A stretch of DNA of 35,323 bases, taken from assembly GCA_944386345.1 (NCBI GenBank), contig CALXAR010000012.1, positions 1 to 35,323 on the forward strand. Direction: 5' to 3'. Shown here piece after piece: positions 8,594 to 16,271 of this stretch. Made by a program: the position numbers and the translations under genes. The stretch comes from an uncultured Clostridia bacterium. Lineage in GTDB: Bacteria; Bacillota; Clostridia; TANB77; CAG-465. How positions within the stretch are numbered: position 1 is the stretch's first letter; each line of letters begins with the position of its first letter. The notes under the pieces were generated by a model. That model did no database searches. It was not told where the DNA came from and saw only the letters and a program-made list of their open reading frames with translations.

Positions 8594-9315
8594 TAATTTT
8601 CACTCCCATAAATATCTAATATTTCTTTTGTATAATTACCATTTTCGTCATACTCAATAAGGGGTGGTAGAACATTTATTTCATTTCCACCACAATACAC
8701 ATATTCAATAAGTACAATACTAGGTTTTGAATCAATAGTAGGATATACAAATCTTAAAGTCTTTGCCTCTAACTTATATTTTCTAGCAAATGCAATTAAA
8801 TCAGCAAGTCTTTGCGGTTTATGTACTAAATACAGCTTTCCTTTTTGTTTTAATAGTCTAGAGGCACATATAAACACATCCTCTAGTGTACATTCTTTTT
8901 CATGACGTGCAATATACTTTACTGTATTTTCATTTTCAACACCTGTTCCAATCTGTTTATATGGAGGATTGCATACAACAATATCTACTTTTTTATCCAT
9001 ATGGTATTCTTTTATATTTGCTTTTACTGGAGATATAACTTCATCTAAATTATTTAGCTCTATATTTCTCTCTAGCAAATCAAACATCTCATCTTGAAGC
9101 TCTACTGAAAATATCTTCCTTACATTTTTCTTTTGAGATATAATTACAGATATAATTCCACTACCAGAGCATAGATCAACAACAACATTTTTAGAGCTAT
9201 TTGACTTAACAAAATTTGCAAGTAACACACTATCTATTCCAAAGCAGAAATAATCTGTATTTTGTATAATTTTCTTTCCATTTAAATTTAAATCATCAAC
9301 ACGTTCGTTATTCAT
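8593..9315 (-). CDS. trmN6: tRNA1(Val) (adenine37-N6)-methyltransferase-like protein (YabB/TrmN6)
   Basis: A class I S-adenosylmethionine-dependent methyltransferase of 240 residues. The N-terminal NTDYFCFGIDSVLLANF is the family's substrate-side block. VVVDLCSGSGIISV is motif I, which binds the cofactor, and DIVVCNPPYKQIGTG contains the NPPY catalytic motif typical of exocyclic amino N6-adenine methylation. It resembles TrmN6 of Escherichia coli and YabB of Bacillus; the exact tRNA target is inferred from family. First gene of the trmN6-rsmI-rnhB-xth unit, with a good promoter at 9342-9370. Confidence 0.88.
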   Translation of the reverse strand: MNNERVDDLNLNGKKIIQNTDYFCFGIDSVLLANFVKSNSSKNVVVDLCSGSGIISVIISQKKNVRKIFSVELQDEMFDLLERNIELNNLDEVISPVKANIKEYHMDKKVDIVVCNPPYKQIGTGVENENTVKYIARHEKECTLEDVFICASRLLKQKGKLYLVHKPQRLADLIAFARKYKLEAKTLRFVYPTIDSKPSIVLIEYVYCGGNEINVLPPLIEYDENGNYTKEILDIYGSEN

Positions 9316-9341
9316 ATAATCTCACTTTCTGATATGACACA

Positions 9342-9370
9342 ATTATACAACATATCCTATAGCTTTTCAA
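9342..9370 (-). promoter_or_regulatory. Sigma-A promoter of the trmN6-rsmI-rnhB-xth operon
   Basis: TTGAAA (9370-9365), 17-base spacer, TATAAT (9347-9342) on the minus strand, about 27 bases before the trmN6 start codon. Confidence 0.75.
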
Positions 9371-9372
9371 GG

Positions 9373-9405
9373 AAAAAATATAGGAGTATTGTTTTCTACT
9401 CCTAT
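9373..9405 (-). terminator. Intrinsic terminator after the acyltransferase gene
   Basis: Stem ATAGGAGTA (9380-9388) pairs with TACTCCTAT (9397-9405) around an 8-base loop. On the minus strand it is followed by a U run (complement of 9373-9378). It lies just after the acyltransferase stop and just before the trmN6 promoter. Confidence 0.8.
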
Positions 9406-9416
9406 TAAATAATTTT

Positions 9417-10463
9417 TTATATTGTTTTTTCTTGCCTTTTAAATCTGCCTAAAATAAATGGATATGTATTTACTATCATCTGACTTATTACGCCTAAAAC
9501 TACAACTGCAAGTACTGTTATTATTATAATTTTAATGGCAAGATTATTTAGTATACTAATATTATTACCAAGTGTATTTACAACAGCTGTTATTGCTGGC
9601 AATATAACTGGTTTTTGAAAAGCATAATATGTTATTGTATTTCTTCCTATATATTCAAGTACTCTATTTTTATTTATCTTTTTACAAATAGTTATAACAA
9701 ATAGTGTACCTGCAAATGCAGCTAACATATAGTATATATAATTTCCAACAACAGAATTATATAGACTAGAAGCACCATATAATTTAAAATTAAGATATGT
9801 AAATGCTACACTAATTACTATATATATTAAGCTGGCTGGCAATTTAACAATCTTTTTAAAGCCTTCCTTATTTAATTTAGCAATATATCCAAACATAACA
9901 AAACATGCTGTAAGTGGTACTAAATCCAAACTCCAAAAGAATCCATTTTTAATATAATGTAAAACAACAAATCCTATAATAGATAAAGCTATAGCTATAA
10001 AGGCTAGTAGCCATCCTTTTATCTTCTCTTTTATTATTTTTTTATCTATTATTTTTACTATAGGATACATTAGTATCTCACTAAAAAATAGTGCTAGAAA
10101 GAACCATAAAGAAGCATAAAAATTACTTCTTCTAAATGATACAAATATTCCTATAAATTGTTGTAATGTTAATATTTTAAAAAATCCATCTGGATTACAA
10201 AAAATTCTTGCTACTACCCATATTATTAGACATAAGAAAAAGTATGGGACTATAAGCCCTTTAAACTTAGCTTTAAAAAAATCTCTAAATTTATCATATT
10301 TATTTGGGTTATATACCATTCCTGACAAAAAGAAAAATAATGGCATATGAAATGAATTGATCCACGCATATAGCCAAGTAGGAAGGATTGTAATATGCCC
10401 AATAATAACAAGAATCATTGCTATTCCTTTTGCTACATCTATATAATGTTCCCTTATTTTCAT
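9417..10463 (-). CDS. Acyltransferase family 3 membrane protein
   Basis: An integral membrane O-acyltransferase of the AT3 (OafA/YrhL-like) family, 348 residues with about ten hydrophobic helices. The family features are the first helix with REHYIDVAKGIAMILVIIGH, holding the conserved basic residue and His, and the second block SFHMPLFFFLSGMVY. Such proteins transfer acyl groups to extracytoplasmic glycans, lipids or other acceptors; the acceptor here cannot be told. It follows the GNAT gene by 23 bases and has an SD (GGAGG) before the ATG, so the two are probably cotranscribed. A terminator follows at 9373-9405. Confidence 0.9.
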   Translation of the reverse strand: MKIREHYIDVAKGIAMILVIIGHITILPTWLYAWINSFHMPLFFFLSGMVYNPNKYDKFRDFFKAKFKGLIVPYFFLCLIIWVVARIFCNPDGFFKILTLQQFIGIFVSFRRSNFYASLWFFLALFFSEILMYPIVKIIDKKIIKEKIKGWLLAFIAIALSIIGFVVLHYIKNGFFWSLDLVPLTACFVMFGYIAKLNKEGFKKIVKLPASLIYIVISVAFTYLNFKLYGASSLYNSVVGNYIYYMLAAFAGTLFVITICKKINKNRVLEYIGRNTITYYAFQKPVILPAITAVVNTLGNNISILNNLAIKIIIITVLAVVVLGVISQMIVNTYPFILGRFKRQEKTI

Positions 10464-10486
10464 ATATTTCCTCCATAAGATAATCT

Positions 10487-10987
10487 CTAATTTAAATCTT
10501 TAGCATAATATAGCACCAAAGTCTTTGTACCATCAGGATAAGTCTCATAATCGGCTTTAATAAACTTATCAAATCCATATTTAAAATATATCTGCATATT
10601 TTTAACTTCACAAGGCTCTACACCTACTGTGGCATTTTTATATCCCTTTTCCTTTAAATCGTTTATCATGTATTTAAATAATTTTGAGAAGTATCCTTGT
10701 CCTTGATATTCTTTGTTTGTTCTAAAAGCTGATAAGTATACTGTAGTATTATCAACTAAACCTTGACTATTTTGTACAATATTACTGTCAATATTTGCTG
10801 TTGCTTCAGAAATTATTTTACCATTTAAAATACCATAATATGGTATTATTTTTCCTTTTTGCATATAATCAAGATTTTCCATTTTCCATATAATCCAGTT
10901 TTCCTTATTAGTTGCAATTTCAATTTCGTAGTCCCATTTTTCATTCATTTCCTCTAATGATGCTATTTTACATATATAATTACTCAT
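10487..10987 (-). CDS. GNAT-family N-acetyltransferase
   Basis: A 166-residue single-domain acetyl-CoA-dependent N-acetyltransferase. The acetyl-CoA pyrophosphate-binding loop is in EYQGQGYFSKLFKYMI, preceded by the beta strand YLSAFRTN. It is followed by VGVEPCEVKNMQIYFKYGF, the typical final strand-helix of the fold. The substrate is unknown. The SD GAGGTG precedes the ATG and a promoter lies at 11012-11040. It is first in a two-gene unit with the AT3 acyltransferase and divergent from the pseudouridine synthase at 11115. Confidence 0.88.
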   Translation of the reverse strand: MSNYICKIASLEEMNEKWDYEIEIATNKENWIIWKMENLDYMQKGKIIPYYGILNGKIISEATANIDSNIVQNSQGLVDNTTVYLSAFRTNKEYQGQGYFSKLFKYMINDLKEKGYKNATVGVEPCEVKNMQIYFKYGFDKFIKADYETYPDGTKTLVLYYAKDLN

Positions 10988-11011
10988 AGATTTTTCACCT
11001 CTGTTTTCTAA

Positions 11012-11040
11012 AATATATCATATAAAGCGACTCTAATCAA
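11012..11040 (-). promoter_or_regulatory. Sigma-A promoter of the GNAT/acyltransferase unit
   Basis: TTGATT (11040-11035), 17-base spacer, TATATT (11017-11012) on the minus strand. Confidence 0.55.
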
Positions 11041-11067
11041 CAAAAAGCAATTAATTTTTTAACAGTA

Positions 11068-11096
11068 TTTAATTTTAAATAGTATTATAGTATAAT
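11068..11096 (+). promoter_or_regulatory. Likely promoter of the plus-strand pseudouridine synthase
   Basis: A perfect TATAAT (11091-11096) with a weak TTTAAT box 17 bases upstream (11068-11073). An alternative pair is TTAACA (11059-11064) with TATTAT (11083-11088). The SD AGGAG follows at about 11103. Confidence 0.45.
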
Positions 11097-11114
11097 ATTT
11101 TTAGGAGATTTAAA

Positions 11115-12038
11115 ATGGAGATAGAATACATTGCATTAGAAAAAGATAATAACAAAAAATTAAAAGATATACTTAAAAAAAGATTATATATATCAAGTGA
11201 ATTACTAAAGAAATTAAAGTATTCAAAATGTATATTTGTAAACTCAAAACAAGAATATACAAATTATATAGTAAAGACTGGAGATAAAATACTTGTAGAT
11301 ATAGAAAATTACTTAAAAAGCAAGAAAAGTGCTAAATTTGAAGATAAATTTGAATTAGTTGATGCTCCTTTAGACATTCTTTATGAAGATGAGTATCTAC
11401 TAATTGTAAATAAGCCTACAAATATGCCAACTCATCCTAGTGCAGATAATTATACAAATACCTTATCTAATATAGTTGCAAGCCATCTAAAAGCCCAAGG
11501 AATATATAATATTCATATTATAACTAGACTTGACAAAGACACAACTGGCATTTGTATATTTGCAAAAAACGAATACATACAGGAGCTTTTTGTTAAGAAA
11601 AAATCACAAATTAACCTAAAAAAAGAATATACTGCAATTGTAAAAGGTATAATTGAAGAAGACCACTTAATTATTGAAAAAAATATAGATAGAATGGAAA
11701 ACACAATACTTCTTAGAGAGACTGTAGAAAAAAATAAAGGAGATTATGCAAAAACAGAAGTTTTTGTCACACAAAGAAATATAAAATCTGATTATACAGT
11801 AGTTAATGTTATTTTACATACTGGAAGAACTCATCAAATACGTGTACATATGATTGATATTGGACATATACTACTAGGTGATACTCTATATGCAAAACAT
11901 TATAATATCTGTAATATTGACAATCTTATTTCAAGGCAAGCATTACATGCAAGAAAAGTTACAATGTTTCATCCAATTAGTGGAAAGCTACTTAAAATTG
12001 AAGCTCCTCTTCCAGAAGATATGAAAAAACTAATATAA
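11115..12038 (+). CDS. RluA-family pseudouridine synthase (with S4-like N-terminus)
   Basis: Isomerises uridine to pseudouridine in rRNA or tRNA. The 307 residues consist of an S4-like RNA-binding region (about 10-75, LKDILKKRLYISSELLKKLK) and the catalytic domain. That domain has DEYLLIVNKPTNMPTHPS, the catalytic loop ITRLDKDTTGICIFAKN (Asp in RLDKDT) and the late motif LHTGRTHQIRVHM. These identify RluA/RluD/YlyB type; the target uridine cannot be named. SD AGGAG precedes the ATG. It is a lone plus-strand gene sharing a bidirectional terminator with the convergent HAD gene. Confidence 0.93.
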   Translation: MEIEYIALEKDNNKKLKDILKKRLYISSELLKKLKYSKCIFVNSKQEYTNYIVKTGDKILVDIENYLKSKKSAKFEDKFELVDAPLDILYEDEYLLIVNKPTNMPTHPSADNYTNTLSNIVASHLKAQGIYNIHIITRLDKDTTGICIFAKNEYIQELFVKKKSQINLKKEYTAIVKGIIEEDHLIIEKNIDRMENTILLRETVEKNKGDYAKTEVFVTQRNIKSDYTVVNVILHTGRTHQIRVHMIDIGHILLGDTLYAKHYNICNIDNLISRQALHARKVTMFHPISGKLLKIEAPLPEDMKKLI

Positions 12039-12069
12039 AATACCAAGAAATTAATCTTGGTATTTCTTT
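12038..12069. terminator. Bidirectional terminator between convergent genes
   Basis: An 11-bp stem AAATACCAAGA (12038-12048) / TCTTGGTATTT (12055-12065) is flanked by A on the left and T on the right. It therefore works for the pseudouridine synthase (+) and for the HAD gene (-). The left arm begins in the last base of the plus-strand stop codon. Confidence 0.85.
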
Positions 12070-12792
12070 TTAATCTAGAAATAATTTTTTAATATTTTTT
12101 ATACTTCTAAATTGTATTCCCTTATTTTTAAAAAGAATATTTGTAGCCCTTATTACTAATTCTACTATCTTGCTTTTACCAATATAAATATAAGGTGATC
12201 TAATTCTATATGAATTAAATATATCATCTGATAAATTATTTCCAATGACACATACCTTACCGTTATACTGTTCTACTAAGTCTTTAAACTGCTGTTTTTT
12301 GTTTTTCTTTAAAACTAATAACTTAATTTTACTTCTTCTACTAGAATTTAAATTAAATATATTACTTTTTAGTATATTCTTTGCATAAACATTTTTTGTT
12401 GCAATAACTATATCATAGCCTTTATCAATAATATACTTTAAAGTTGAATTATATATACTACATAATTCAAGTCTTGCAAGATTCTCATAAATTTTTGCAT
12501 AATACTCTTTACATTGCTTTAAATTATAATTGCTAAACAAAGAATAAATAGCAAGTCTTATTTTTAGTCCTCCATATCCATTTCCAAATACATCAAATCT
12601 ATTTACTTTCCATAAAATATTATCAATTGTATTAATTATTTTATTATCTGGAAATAGCCGAGCTATTATAATATTATCAATTTTTTCAAAATCAATAAGA
12701 GTTCCATCTAAGTCAATTATAAGTAATTTTGAATCCTTATACATTTTTTTAATTTCATTATCATAGTAAGATGAATTTTTTGAGCTTGTCAT
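12070..12792 (-). CDS. HAD-superfamily hydrolase
   Basis: A 240-residue haloacid-dehalogenase-type phosphatase. Motif I is LLIIDLDGTLID (nucleophile Asp and general acid Asp), motif II the Thr in VIATKN, motif III a Lys in the KKNKKQQFKDL region, and motif IV VIGNNLSDDIF (acidic pair). An alpha-helical cap (about 50-120) lies between motifs I and II. The substrate is unknown. It begins 30 bases after prfB with SD GAGGTGG, so it is probably the last gene of the pseudouridine synthase-prfB-HAD unit. Confidence 0.85.
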   Translation of the reverse strand: MTSSKNSSYYDNEIKKMYKDSKLLIIDLDGTLIDFEKIDNIIIARLFPDNKIINTIDNILWKVNRFDVFGNGYGGLKIRLAIYSLFSNYNLKQCKEYYAKIYENLARLELCSIYNSTLKYIIDKGYDIVIATKNVYAKNILKSNIFNLNSSRRSKIKLLVLKKNKKQQFKDLVEQYNGKVCVIGNNLSDDIFNSYRIRSPYIYIGKSKIVELVIRATNILFKNKGIQFRSIKNIKKLFLD

Positions 12793-12822
12793 TAGACCAC
12801 CTCTCTCCTTTAAATAATACCA

Positions 12823-13935
12823 CTAAATTATATCATTTTTTACATAACTTTTCAAGTATTCATATATAAAGTCATCTATCTTACCATCCATTACAGCCTG
12901 AACATTTCCTGTCTCATATCCAGTTCTATGATCTTTTACAAGAGTATATGGACAAAAAACATACGATCTAATTTGGCTTCCCCACGCATTATCTGACGTT
13001 TCGCCTTTTATATTATTCATCTTTTTTTCATAATTTTCTTTTTCTAATTTATATATTTTTGCTTTAAGCATTTTCATAGCATACTCTCTATTTTGCATTT
13101 GAGATCTTTCTGTTTGACAACTAACTACAATTCCTGTAGGTAAATGTCTAAGTCTTACTGCAGACGAAGTCTTGTTTACATGCTGTCCTCCGGCACCACT
13201 TGCTCTAAACACGTCCATTTCAATATCTTCTGGTTTAATATCAACTACTATCTCATCAGATATCTCTGGTAAAACTTCAACAGCAGCAAACGATGTATGA
13301 CGTCTACTATTGGCATCAAAAGGCGATATACGTACAAGTCTATGAACACCAGACTCTCCTTTTAAATATCCATAAGCATTTTCTCCCTTGACTAAAAAAG
13401 ATACTGATTTTACTCCAGCTTCTTCTCCATCTTGATAGTCTAAGACCTCTATCTCAAATTCATTTCTTTGTACCCATCTAGTATACATTCTATAAAGCAT
13501 CATCGCCCAATCTTGTGATTCTGTTCCTCCAGCTCCAGGATGAATAGTAACAATAGCGTTGTTTATATCATATTCTTCTGATAGTAATGTATTAACCTCA
13601 AGCTTTTCTAAATCTTTTTCCAATTTTAAAGAGATAAATTTTGCCTCTTTAAAAGAATCATTATCATTTTCTTCCTCTGCAAGCTCTAAATAAGTTAATG
13701 CATCATCATACTCTTTTTTTGCCAAATCATATTTTGATACCTGATTTTTTAATACTTTCATTTCTGAAAGTATTTTAGATGATTTATCACTATCATTCCA
13801 AAAACCTTCTACAAGAGTCTCTTTTTCTAATTCTTTTATTTTTTGTGTCTTTTCATTTACTTTAATAGCATCTTTTAAATTAACAAGTTTTTCTTTTAAA
13901 GTCTCCAAATGCTCTTTTACGCTATCAAAATCCAT
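12823..13935 (-). CDS. prfB: Peptide chain release factor 2
   Basis: Recognises UGA and UAA stop codons and triggers peptide release. From the start chosen here it has 370 residues. SPF at 204-206 is the RF2 stop-codon-reading tripeptide, and GGQ at 249-251, in the block ASGAGGQHVNKT, is the catalytic loop. The frame opens 15 bases earlier with MGCDI, but the ATG at 13935 shares its A with the TAA of the upstream pseudouridine synthase gene. A weak SD (GGGATG) precedes it, and MDFDSVKEHLE fits the family N-terminus. Unlike prfB of many bacteria, the frame is continuous through codons 20-30, with no UGA and no programmed +1 frameshift. Confidence 0.95.
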   Translation of the reverse strand: MDFDSVKEHLETLKEKLVNLKDAIKVNEKTQKIKELEKETLVEGFWNDSDKSSKILSEMKVLKNQVSKYDLAKKEYDDALTYLELAEEENDNDSFKEAKFISLKLEKDLEKLEVNTLLSEEYDINNAIVTIHPGAGGTESQDWAMMLYRMYTRWVQRNEFEIEVLDYQDGEEAGVKSVSFLVKGENAYGYLKGESGVHRLVRISPFDANSRRHTSFAAVEVLPEISDEIVVDIKPEDIEMDVFRASGAGGQHVNKTSSAVRLRHLPTGIVVSCQTERSQMQNREYAMKMLKAKIYKLEKENYEKKMNNIKGETSDNAWGSQIRSYVFCPYTLVKDHRTGYETGNVQAVMDGKIDDFIYEYLKSYVKNDII

Positions 13936-14636
13936 TATATCACATCCCATATTTTATCTTTTTTATCTAGTTTACTTGGCATAAACTTAAACTCTAAATA
14001 CTCATCTTTAGTTGGATGAAAAAAAGATAAATAGTACGAAAATAGCGCTAGATTCTGTCCAACTTTATTTATCTTTTGTCCATACTTAATATCTCCATAT
14101 AGTGGATGACCAATGTTTGCAAATTGAACTCTAATTTGATGATGACGTCCTGTATGGAGATCTATATCTACAAGCGAATATTCTTTTCCATTATATTTAA
14201 AATTTTTTAATACCTTATATTCAAGAATTGCCTCTTTAGAACCTTTTACAGATTTATCTACAACTCTTGACATATTTTGTCTCTCGTTTTTTACCAAATA
14301 ATTTTTTAGCTCTATGCTTTTATCTGATATTGGTAATATCCCATTTACTATAGCATAGTACCTTTTTTTCACATTTTTTTGTCTAATATATTCAGAAATT
14401 CTAGAAGCTGCTTTAGAAGTTTTTGCAAAAACCATTACTCCTCCTACCATTCTATCTAGTCTATGTACAAGCCCTAAATATACATTACCAGGTTTATTAT
14501 ATTTTTCTTTCAAATATTTTTTTATAATAGTCAACATATCTAAATCTCCAGTCTTATCTTCCTGAACTGGTATACCTGGTTGCTTTATGACAACTATTAT
14601 GTGATTATCTTCATATAATATTTTTAAATCTTGCAT
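13935..14636 (-). CDS. RluA-family pseudouridine synthase (short form)
   Basis: A 233-residue pseudouridine synthase consisting of the catalytic domain only, without an S4 domain. LYEDNHIIVVIKQPGIPVQED opens the domain. The catalytic loop is LVHRLDRMVGGVMVFAKT (Asp in RLD), and LHTGRHHQIRVQFANIGHP is the late motif. It belongs with the small stand-alone RluA-like proteins of Firmicutes; the target RNA is unknown. SD AAGGGG precedes the ATG at 14636, and the stop overlaps the prfB start by one base. With no clear promoter of its own, it may depend on read-through from rpmF. Confidence 0.92.
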   Translation of the reverse strand: MQDLKILYEDNHIIVVIKQPGIPVQEDKTGDLDMLTIIKKYLKEKYNKPGNVYLGLVHRLDRMVGGVMVFAKTSKAASRISEYIRQKNVKKRYYAIVNGILPISDKSIELKNYLVKNERQNMSRVVDKSVKGSKEAILEYKVLKNFKYNGKEYSLVDIDLHTGRHHQIRVQFANIGHPLYGDIKYGQKINKVGQNLALFSYYLSFFHPTKDEYLEFKFMPSKLDKKDKIWDVI

Positions 14637-14654
14637 ATAAATTCCCCTTAAACG

Positions 14655-14683
14655 CGAAAAAACTCCACTATTAATGTGGAGTT
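14655..14683 (-). terminator. Intrinsic terminator after rpmF
   Basis: Stem AACTCCAC (14661-14668) / GTGGAGTT (14676-14683) with a 7-base loop; on the minus strand it is followed by UUUUUU and then CGCG. It separates rpmF from the pseudouridine synthase-prfB unit. Confidence 0.8.
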
Positions 14684-14692
14684 ACTTTTAAC

Positions 14693-14887
14693 TTAAGCGT
14701 TTTCTTTTTGTTCTTTAATTTCAACTACTTGTTTTTTATTGTAATATCCACAAGAAGGACATGCTTTGTGTGAAAGCACTGGTTCGCCACAATTAGCGCA
14801 AGTAGATAAATTTGTCTCTTCTAATTTCCATGTTGAACGTTTTGTATGTGTTCTTTGTTTTGACCATCTTCTTTTTGGTTGTGCCAT
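14693..14887 (-). CDS. rpmF: 50S ribosomal protein L32 (zinc form)
   Basis: A 64-residue ribosomal protein beginning MAQPKRRWSKQRTHTKRS. The zinc ribbon is intact: Cys30/Cys33 and Cys43/Cys46, i.e. the zinc-containing paralogue type. SD GGAGGG precedes the ATG. A near-perfect promoter at 14966-14994 and the terminator at 14655-14683 make it a single-gene unit. The DUF177 (YlbN-type) gene often next to rpmF is absent here. The leader contains a short inverted repeat at 14919-14933. Confidence 0.97.
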   Translation of the reverse strand: MAQPKRRWSKQRTHTKRSTWKLEETNLSTCANCGEPVLSHKACPSCGYYNKKQVVEIKEQKENA

Positions 14888-14918
14888 CTTATATTCCCTC
14901 CTTAAAAGCCATATACGA

Positions 14919-14933
14919 CTATGCTTAGCATAG
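14919..14933 (-). repeat. Inverted repeat in the rpmF leader
   Basis: CTATGC (14919-14924) and GCATAG (14928-14933) are perfect inverted repeats around 3 bases. They lie between the rpmF promoter and its SD. No U run follows, so it is not a terminator. It could be an operator or an RNA hairpin. Confidence 0.5.
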
Positions 14934-14965
14934 GTATTATCTTAAAATCAATTTGTTACTCGTAT

Positions 14966-14994
14966 ATTATATAATAGTTGATATAAAAAGTCAA
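14966..14994 (-). promoter_or_regulatory. Strong sigma-A promoter of rpmF
   Basis: TTGACT (14994-14989), 17-base spacer, perfect TATAAT (14971-14966) on the minus strand. The non-coding stretch 14888-15188 otherwise holds only the rpmF leader, the promoter at 15110-15138 and featureless AT-rich sequence. Confidence 0.8.
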
Positions 14995-15109
14995 GATTAA
15001 CTTTATATTTAATTATAAATTTATGTTATATATATGTAAAAATTGTAAATGTTTTAAAATAAAATATATTGTATTATATTGTAATATTATGTAAATTTTA
15101 AGCTTTTAC

Positions 15110-15138
15110 TTTACTTTTATTCTAGTTAGGAGTATAAT
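15110..15138 (+). promoter_or_regulatory. Sigma-A promoter of the 232-residue protein gene
   Basis: TTTACT (15110-15115), 17-base spacer, perfect TATAAT (15133-15138), about 50 bases before the start codon at 15189. Confidence 0.6.
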
Positions 15139-15188
15139 GATTATGGCTTTTAATGTTACATACCTATTTTAATAAAGGAGGTAGTTAT

Positions 15189-15887
15189 ATGCTAACTAAG
15201 GAAAAAATAGAAGCATTACTAAAAATTGATACACAAAATAAAACAGATACTCGGGCTATTAGAATTATGTCTTGTGATAATCCTATAAAAGATCTATTTG
15301 TATATGATTTAAATAGTATAAGAGAAGAGTTTAATGAAAATCCTAAAGGATTTGAGAGTCAATTAGCACTATGTATATATAAATACGATAAAGAACTTAA
15401 TTTATATTTAAATGGTCAAATTGAAAGTGTTAATGTTAAAGCTCCAACAATTACTCTAAAAAAACAGATGATACAAAATTCAATTAAAGAATTTTGCAAC
15501 TTCTATGCATTACTAAAAAAAGTGGCTGACGACTCAGATTATTCTTATCAAACCTTATATGATATCATACACTTTAGGTTAGATAATTATACGTCTATAC
15601 TACAGTTATGTGGATTAATAAATATAAGCGATAACGAGTTTAGGTCAAAATTTTTATCACGAGTTATAAATGTTAAAATTCAAACAGAAAATTTTAAAGA
15701 CGGAAAAATGAGCCCAATTATATTTGCTAATGAATATGCTGAACACATCGATTATATTGGATCACAGTTAAAACTTATTAATGATTATGAGCTATATGAT
15801 GAAGATTTTTTAATATATGTAATTATGTTTGATATTAGACACTATAAACGCAATAGAAAAAATAAGATGCTTAGAAAACAGAATTGA
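15189..15887 (+). CDS. Unrecognised 232-residue cytoplasmic protein
   Basis: I do not recognise this protein. The frame opens at 15153, but AAAGGAGGT lies 7 bases before the ATG at 15189, which is the real start (MLTKEKIEALLKID). It has no signal peptide or membrane span. The sequence is mostly helical and charged. The central part FCNFYALLKKVADDSDYSY and the ending FDIRHYKRNRKNKM are the most distinctive segments. It has its own promoter (15110-15138) and is followed by the DUF1294 gene, whose promoter overlaps this gene's stop codon. No function can be stated. Confidence 0.75.
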   Translation: MLTKEKIEALLKIDTQNKTDTRAIRIMSCDNPIKDLFVYDLNSIREEFNENPKGFESQLALCIYKYDKELNLYLNGQIESVNVKAPTITLKKQMIQNSIKEFCNFYALLKKVADDSDYSYQTLYDIIHFRLDNYTSILQLCGLINISDNEFRSKFLSRVINVKIQTENFKDGKMSPIIFANEYAEHIDYIGSQLKLINDYELYDEDFLIYVIMFDIRHYKRNRKNKMLRKQN

Positions 15888-15912
15888 TTATTTTTTATTT
15901 ATCTTATATAAT
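15884..15912 (+). promoter_or_regulatory. Sigma-A promoter of the DUF1294 gene, overlapping a stop codon
   Basis: TTGATT (15884-15889), 17-base spacer, perfect TATAAT (15907-15912). The TGA in the -35 box is the stop codon of the preceding gene. Confidence 0.65.
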
Positions 15913-15935
15913 ATTTGAAATGAGGTGTTTATATT

Positions 15936-16232
15936 ATGGAATTTAATGCAGAATATTTAAAAATTTTTCTTATTTATCTTTTAGCAATAAACATTATTGG
16001 TTTTTTATCTATGGCAATAGATAAATTTAAAGCAAAACACAGTATGTGGAGAATACCAGAAAAAACTTTATTAGTTATTCCTTTACTTGGAGGAAGCGTT
16101 GGCTCATTAATTGGTATGTATACATTTCGACATAAGACTTTGCATCCACAATTTAAATATGGTATTCCTGTCTTTTTAGTTATAAACCTAGTATGTATCT
16201 ATTTTATTTTAACTAAATTTATTTTTAAATAA
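15936..16232 (+). CDS. DUF1294 small membrane protein
   Basis: A 98-residue protein with about three hydrophobic helices (roughly 8-28, 45-63 and 74-95). The DUF1294 signature is MAIDKFKAKHSMWRIPEKTLL followed by LGGSVGSLIGMYTFRHKTLHPQFKYGIP. The family is widespread in Firmicutes, but its function is not known. SD GAGGTG lies before the ATG. It has its own promoter (15884-15912) and ends at a bidirectional terminator shared with the convergent TVP38 gene. Confidence 0.92.
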   Translation: MEFNAEYLKIFLIYLLAINIIGFLSMAIDKFKAKHSMWRIPEKTLLVIPLLGGSVGSLIGMYTFRHKTLHPQFKYGIPVFLVINLVCIYFILTKFIFK

Positions 16233-16235
16233 GCC

Positions 16236-16271
16236 AAAAAGAGTCTTGAAATATTTTCAAGACTCCTTTTT
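16236..16271. terminator. Bidirectional terminator between DUF1294 and TVP38 genes
   Basis: An 11-bp stem GAGTCTTGAAA (16241-16251) / TTTCAAGACTC (16255-16265) is flanked by AAAAA on the left and TTTTTT on the right, so it works in both directions. Confidence 0.88.

Noticed and set aside
13850-13935. Programmed frameshift in prfB
   Set aside because: The frame is open from the start codon through the region where the in-frame UGA would lie, with no CTTTGA-type slip site.
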